The notes below the pieces were generated by a model. It was given only the letters and a program-made list of their open reading frames with translations. It made no database searches and had not been told where the DNA came from. The translations under genes were made by a program, and so were the position numbers. From CAZVEV01 sp964625865 (GTDB taxonomy: Bacteria > Planctomycetota > Phycisphaerae > SM23-33), in contig CAZVEV010000225.1 of NCBI GenBank assembly GCA_964625865.1, forward strand, positions 1 through 10,118: a DNA stretch of 10,118 bases. Direction: 5' to 3'. Below are positions 7,732-10,118 of the stretch, piece by piece; the stretch's first letter is position 1, and each line of letters opens with the position of its first letter.

Positions 7732-8778
7732 CTATCGTCCGGGTCTGCGGGGTTTGAGGGAGGCCTTCAGATGGCGGTGCCATGACGGCTCGAGCGCCCA
7801 GCAGTCGCGTTCGGTCAGCAGGGGCGACTCGTGCCGGCTCAGACGTCCGAGCATCTGTCCGAGGGATCGTCTGCCCTCGTCGCTCGAGAACAGATACCCC
7901 ACGAAGTTCCACGCCAGGGCGTAGCGGTACTTCGTCTGGTAGCCCATCTTGTCAGTGTTCCACTGCGTCACGCCGAGCAGTTTCGTCAGGCTCGGCGCAT
8001 GAGCGTACCACCCGTCAGCCGGTTGTTTCAGCGCCTGCTGCCGCCACCACCATCCGTTGACGGGCTTGATCTCGCCTCGCATCACGCCGCGGGGGAGCGA
8101 GCACTCAACCAGTTGGGCCACCCCCTCGTCGAACCACTTGGGCACCTCCGTCTTGCCGGCCAGCGCGCGGACCATGCAGTGGGCCCCCTCGTGCATAAGC
8201 GTCGAGTGATTGAAGGCCTTGAAGTTCCACTCCCGCTGCGCGCGAGCGAAGGTGTAGATGTCGAATCGTGTCCACCGCCCCTTGCGGTCGCGGCGATGGA
8301 GGAACACGCCCCCGCTGCCGTCGGCAAACGTCGCCCCGTACTGGGCGGGGGTCTTGTAGATCACGACCGTGGGCTTCTTCGGGAAGTGGATCCGGTCCGA
8401 CGTCTTCTGCGCGGGCACGGGCCTTACGCGCCCCGAAGCGTCGCGCACGACGAACACCACACGCCGCTTCGGCGCCGGCGGGACGGTCACGCCCAGCCGG
8501 TCGAAGACGAACCTGCAGAAACCGTCGTAGAACGTGTCCATGAACAGTGAGGTCTCGGCGGCGAATCGCGGGGAGATGTCCGTGACGACGTTGAATCGCC
8601 CGACCGTCAGGGTGTAGCGGCCCGTCTTACGGTCAGAGGTGACGTGCTTCTCGATGCTCTGAATGCGGCGCAGTTCGTCCGCCGTCCACGTCCAGGACGC
8701 ACCGCGGGCACAGACCGCCCCGCCGGCCAATACGCCGACTGCCGTGACGACCGCTATCCATCGCCTCCGGAATACCAT
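7732..8778 (-). CDS. Secreted zinc metallopeptidase-like protein (DUF1570 / peptidase MA-like)
   Basis: From the ATG at 8778 the protein is 348 residues. It opens with a signal peptide: MVFRRRW, a hydrophobic core to about residue 20, then AVCARGA as likely cleavage region. Residues 27-190 contain the beta-rich VGRFNVVTDIS and RRVVFVV stretches seen ahead of the catalytic part in such proteins. The gluzincin signature is HEGAH (196-200) with KWFDEGVAQLVE following: Glu218 is in the right place for the third zinc ligand, and His196, Glu197 and His200 are present. This supports a zinc peptidase working outside the cytoplasm; its substrate is unknown. The frame is open up to 9204, but AGGAGA 7 nt upstream and the signal peptide favour 8778. 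The gene converges with tldE and diverges from the exported-protein gene. DUF1570-type is my best family call by motif and length; catalytic activity is inferred. Confidence 0.8.
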   Translation of the reverse strand: MVFRRRWIAVVTAVGVLAGGAVCARGASWTWTADELRRIQSIEKHVTSDRKTGRYTLTVGRFNVVTDISPRFAAETSLFMDTFYDGFCRFVFDRLGVTVPPAPKRRVVFVVRDASGRVRPVPAQKTSDRIHFPKKPTVVIYKTPAQYGATFADGSGGVFLHRRDRKGRWTRFDIYTFARAQREWNFKAFNHSTLMHEGAHCMVRALAGKTEVPKWFDEGVAQLVECSLPRGVMRGEIKPVNGWWWRQQALKQPADGWYAHAPSLTKLLGVTQWNTDKMGYQTKYRYALAWNFVGYLFSSDEGRRSLGQMLGRLSRHESPLLTERDCWALEPSWHRHLKASLKPRRPGR

Positions 8779-9024
8779 GCACCGTTCTCCTGTCTGGAGC
8801 ATACGATACGCGCTGCCGTTGCGGCCATGCCGACAAGTCGGTGCGAAGAATCTATCTCGAACAGTGCTTGCAGTGAGGGATGGAGATAGCGAGAATGATC
8901 CTCGCGGGTCGCACTGAAAGTGTCGACTCGCCCTGCGGGAGACACGTGGTGTATTCTTCGAACCGCGGCCGCCGGAGCGGTCGCGGGGTTGATGGCAACT
9001 TTGGAAAGCGGAAAGGTGATGAGC
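8779..9024. other. Divergent intergenic region, 246 nt
   Basis: It lies between the start of the minus-strand peptidase and that of the plus-strand exported protein and must hold promoters for both. I see TATTCT at 8952-8957 as a possible plus-strand -10, about 67 nt before the ATG, but with no matching -35, and nothing convincing on the minus strand. No gene or repeat is visible. Confidence 0.4.
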
Positions 9025-9951
9025 ATGAGAAAGCACAGTACGAGATGGTCCGGACTTGACGCGATGCGCACGGCGGTCGCCCTGCTGCTGGCGCTGGCCC
9101 TGGTCGGTTCGGGCGTCGGGTGCGGCGGCGGCGACGACGATGAAGACAGCCCGAAGGGACAGGCCAAGGCCCTCATGCCCGCCAGCGCCATCGGCATGGT
9201 GCACATCAACATGGCCAAGGTGCGGGACGAGATCATAGCCGCCGTCGAGAAGAACAAGGCCGACCTGGAAGAAATGCCCGTCGAGCCGGTCGTGGAGATC
9301 CTGAAGAAGATCGAGGCGATCGACATCTACCTGCTGCCCGGCCAGCGAGAGCCCATGCCCGTGATCGCCATACGCGGCCCCCTGAGTCCCGACGACGTGA
9401 CGACGCTGATGGGTAAGACGATGGGACCTGACGCGAAGCTGATCGAGGGCAAGAATGGCCGGTATACCATCAAGGGCCCGCCGTTCATCATGATCGACGG
9501 CGACAAGGCCGATGACGTGCCGGAGGGCGTGATCCTGGCCGGCCTGGCCCCCATGCTGACGCCCGAGTTCGTCGGCGCGCTGGGCAAGGAGAACAAGACG
9601 ATCGCGGGGATGATGGACAAGGTCGACACCAGCGCCCAGATCTGGGCCTGCGTGGACTTGCCCGAGGACGCCGGCCCCGATGCACCGGAACAGATATACG
9701 GCAGCATCAACATCACCGGCGACAATCCGATGAACGTCAGCATGGTCTTCTCGGATGAGGCCAAGGCGGACGAAGCGATCAAGGAGTTCGGCGAGGCCCC
9801 GCCCGTCGTCAAGGAGATCATCGCCCTGAAGAAGGACGGCACGACGGTGGCGGTGACGATGATCGGCGAGGGCAGTTTTGTCGACAACGCCGTCAAGCTG
9901 TTCAAGGGCATGATGCTGAGCGAAGCGAAGGGCCCTCCGACGGACGAATAG
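9025..9951 (+). CDS. Exported, probably lipid-anchored protein of unknown function
   Basis: From the ATG at 9025 the protein is 308 residues. After a basic N-terminus there is a hydrophobic core (TAVALLLALALVG, about 16-28), then GVGC at Cys33 and a GGGDDDED stretch. This is a typical exported start, with a lipobox-like cysteine although the -3 position is Gly rather than Leu. The mature part is acidic, with alternating strands and helices (ALMPASAIGMVHINM, VEILKKIEAIDIYLL, PMPVIAIRG) and contains many Met and Lys. I do not recognise the family; no catalytic motif is visible. The general shape (a threshold sentence-like ALMPASA followed by repeated strand-helix units) resembles planctomycete exported proteins of unknown function. 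An AAAGGTGAT precedes the ATG; an ATG at 9019 or 9064 is also possible. The adjacent peptidase is divergently transcribed, and no functional link is shown. A GC-rich hairpin follows the stop. Confidence 0.8.
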   Translation: MRKHSTRWSGLDAMRTAVALLLALALVGSGVGCGGGDDDEDSPKGQAKALMPASAIGMVHINMAKVRDEIIAAVEKNKADLEEMPVEPVVEILKKIEAIDIYLLPGQREPMPVIAIRGPLSPDDVTTLMGKTMGPDAKLIEGKNGRYTIKGPPFIMIDGDKADDVPEGVILAGLAPMLTPEFVGALGKENKTIAGMMDKVDTSAQIWACVDLPEDAGPDAPEQIYGSINITGDNPMNVSMVFSDEAKADEAIKEFGEAPPVVKEIIALKKDGTTVAVTMIGEGSFVDNAVKLFKGMMLSEAKGPPTDE

Positions 9952-9963
9952 GACGCAGTCACA

Positions 9964-10001
9964 CCGGCGCGGGGCGCGGGCAGAACCGCGCCCCGCACCG
10001 G
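9964..10001 (+). terminator. GC-rich hairpin after the exported-protein gene
   Basis: A perfect 11-bp stem (9969-9979 with 9986-9996, GCGGGGCGCGG) closes a GCAGAA loop and is extended by CCGG/CCGG beyond one mismatch. It begins 12 nt after the TAG stop. There is no T tract, so termination is likely but not of the canonical intrinsic form. Confidence 0.6.
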
Positions 10002-10013
10002 CGACGTATCGAG

Positions 10014-10048
10014 ACGGGCCCCTTGAAGGGCGGCACCTTCAAGCCCGT
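10014..10048. repeat. Hairpin near the window end
   Basis: CTTGAAGG (10022-10029) pairs with CCTTCAAG (10036-10043) across GCGGCA, extended by ACGGG (10014-10018) with CCCGT (10044-10048) after a 3-nt bulge. No coding sequence overlaps it in the visible part. It may be a regulatory structure for a gene outside the window or another palindromic repeat. Confidence 0.45.
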
Positions 10049-10077
10049 GCCGTGGTTTGACGCTGGGTGCCGCCTAT

Positions 10078-10116
10078 GAAGAGCGAGAGATCAAGATAAA
10101 TCTCCCATGGCTCTTC
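10078..10116. repeat. Imperfect inverted repeat at the right window edge
   Basis: GAAGAGC (10078-10084) and GCTCTTC (10110-10116) are exact inverted complements, with an inner GAGAT/ATCTC pair (10087-10091 and 10100-10104). The base composition here is richer in A/T than the rest of the window. The element may continue past the edge; its function is unknown. Confidence 0.4.
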
Positions 10117-10118
10117 GT

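Noticed and set aside
8779..9204. N-terminal extension of the metallopeptidase frame to 9204
   Set aside because: The extension would cross the start of the divergent gene and bury the signal peptide. The ATG at 8778 has a good ribosome site and a proper signal sequence.

Overview
The window is GC-rich bacterial chromosome with protein-coding genes on both strands. I found no rRNA, tRNA, CRISPR array or recognisable insertion sequence. The gene families (a multidomain HD-GYP/GGDEF protein, a TldD/TldE pair, a secreted gluzincin-type peptidase, an atypical NtrC-like ATPase) and the coding style fit a Planctomycetota-like or similar environmental bacterium. That placement is inferred from general resemblance; no marker gene is present. 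The left edge is a run of 46 C followed by a C/G-only stretch, which looks like an assembly or sequencing artefact at a contig end.

Layout, left to right. (1) 1-2196, minus strand: a winged-helix DNA-binding protein gene followed by a gene for an NtrC-like AAA+ protein with a Fis-type HTH. The AAA+ protein lacks the sigma54-contacting GAFTGA loop and has His-His where the Walker B acidic pair should be; its 3' end is lost in the poly-C edge. (2) 2197-2599: a 403-nt divergent intergenic region with a sigma28 (FliA)-like promoter reading right. (3) 2600-4474, plus strand: one protein with an intact HD-GYP c-di-GMP phosphodiesterase domain, a receiver domain that has lost its phospho-acceptor Asp, and a GGEEF diguanylate cyclase domain with an intact inhibitory site. 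(4) 4475-4684: a long hairpin, then a good sigma70-type promoter. (5) 4685-7464, plus strand: tldD and tldE (pmbA), 20 nt apart, coding for the two subunits of a heteromeric metalloprotease.

(6) 7465-7731, between convergent genes: a crowded set of inverted repeats. It contains a 74-nt nested palindrome flanked by 20-nt direct repeats, one of which is the very end of tldE, and then three more hairpins, two of them terminator-like. (7) 7732-8778, minus strand: a secreted HEXXH metallopeptidase of the DUF1570 / peptidase MA-like type. (8) 9025-9951, plus strand: an exported, probably lipid-anchored protein of unknown function, followed by a GC-rich hairpin and two further inverted repeats up to the window end.

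The parts do not form one obvious pathway. The points most worth a second look are the c-di-GMP protein that joins synthesis and breakdown domains around a dead receiver under a flagellar-type promoter, the degenerate enhancer-binding-protein-like ATPase paired with a winged-helix protein, and the palindromic repeat that appears to have duplicated the 3' end of tldE.
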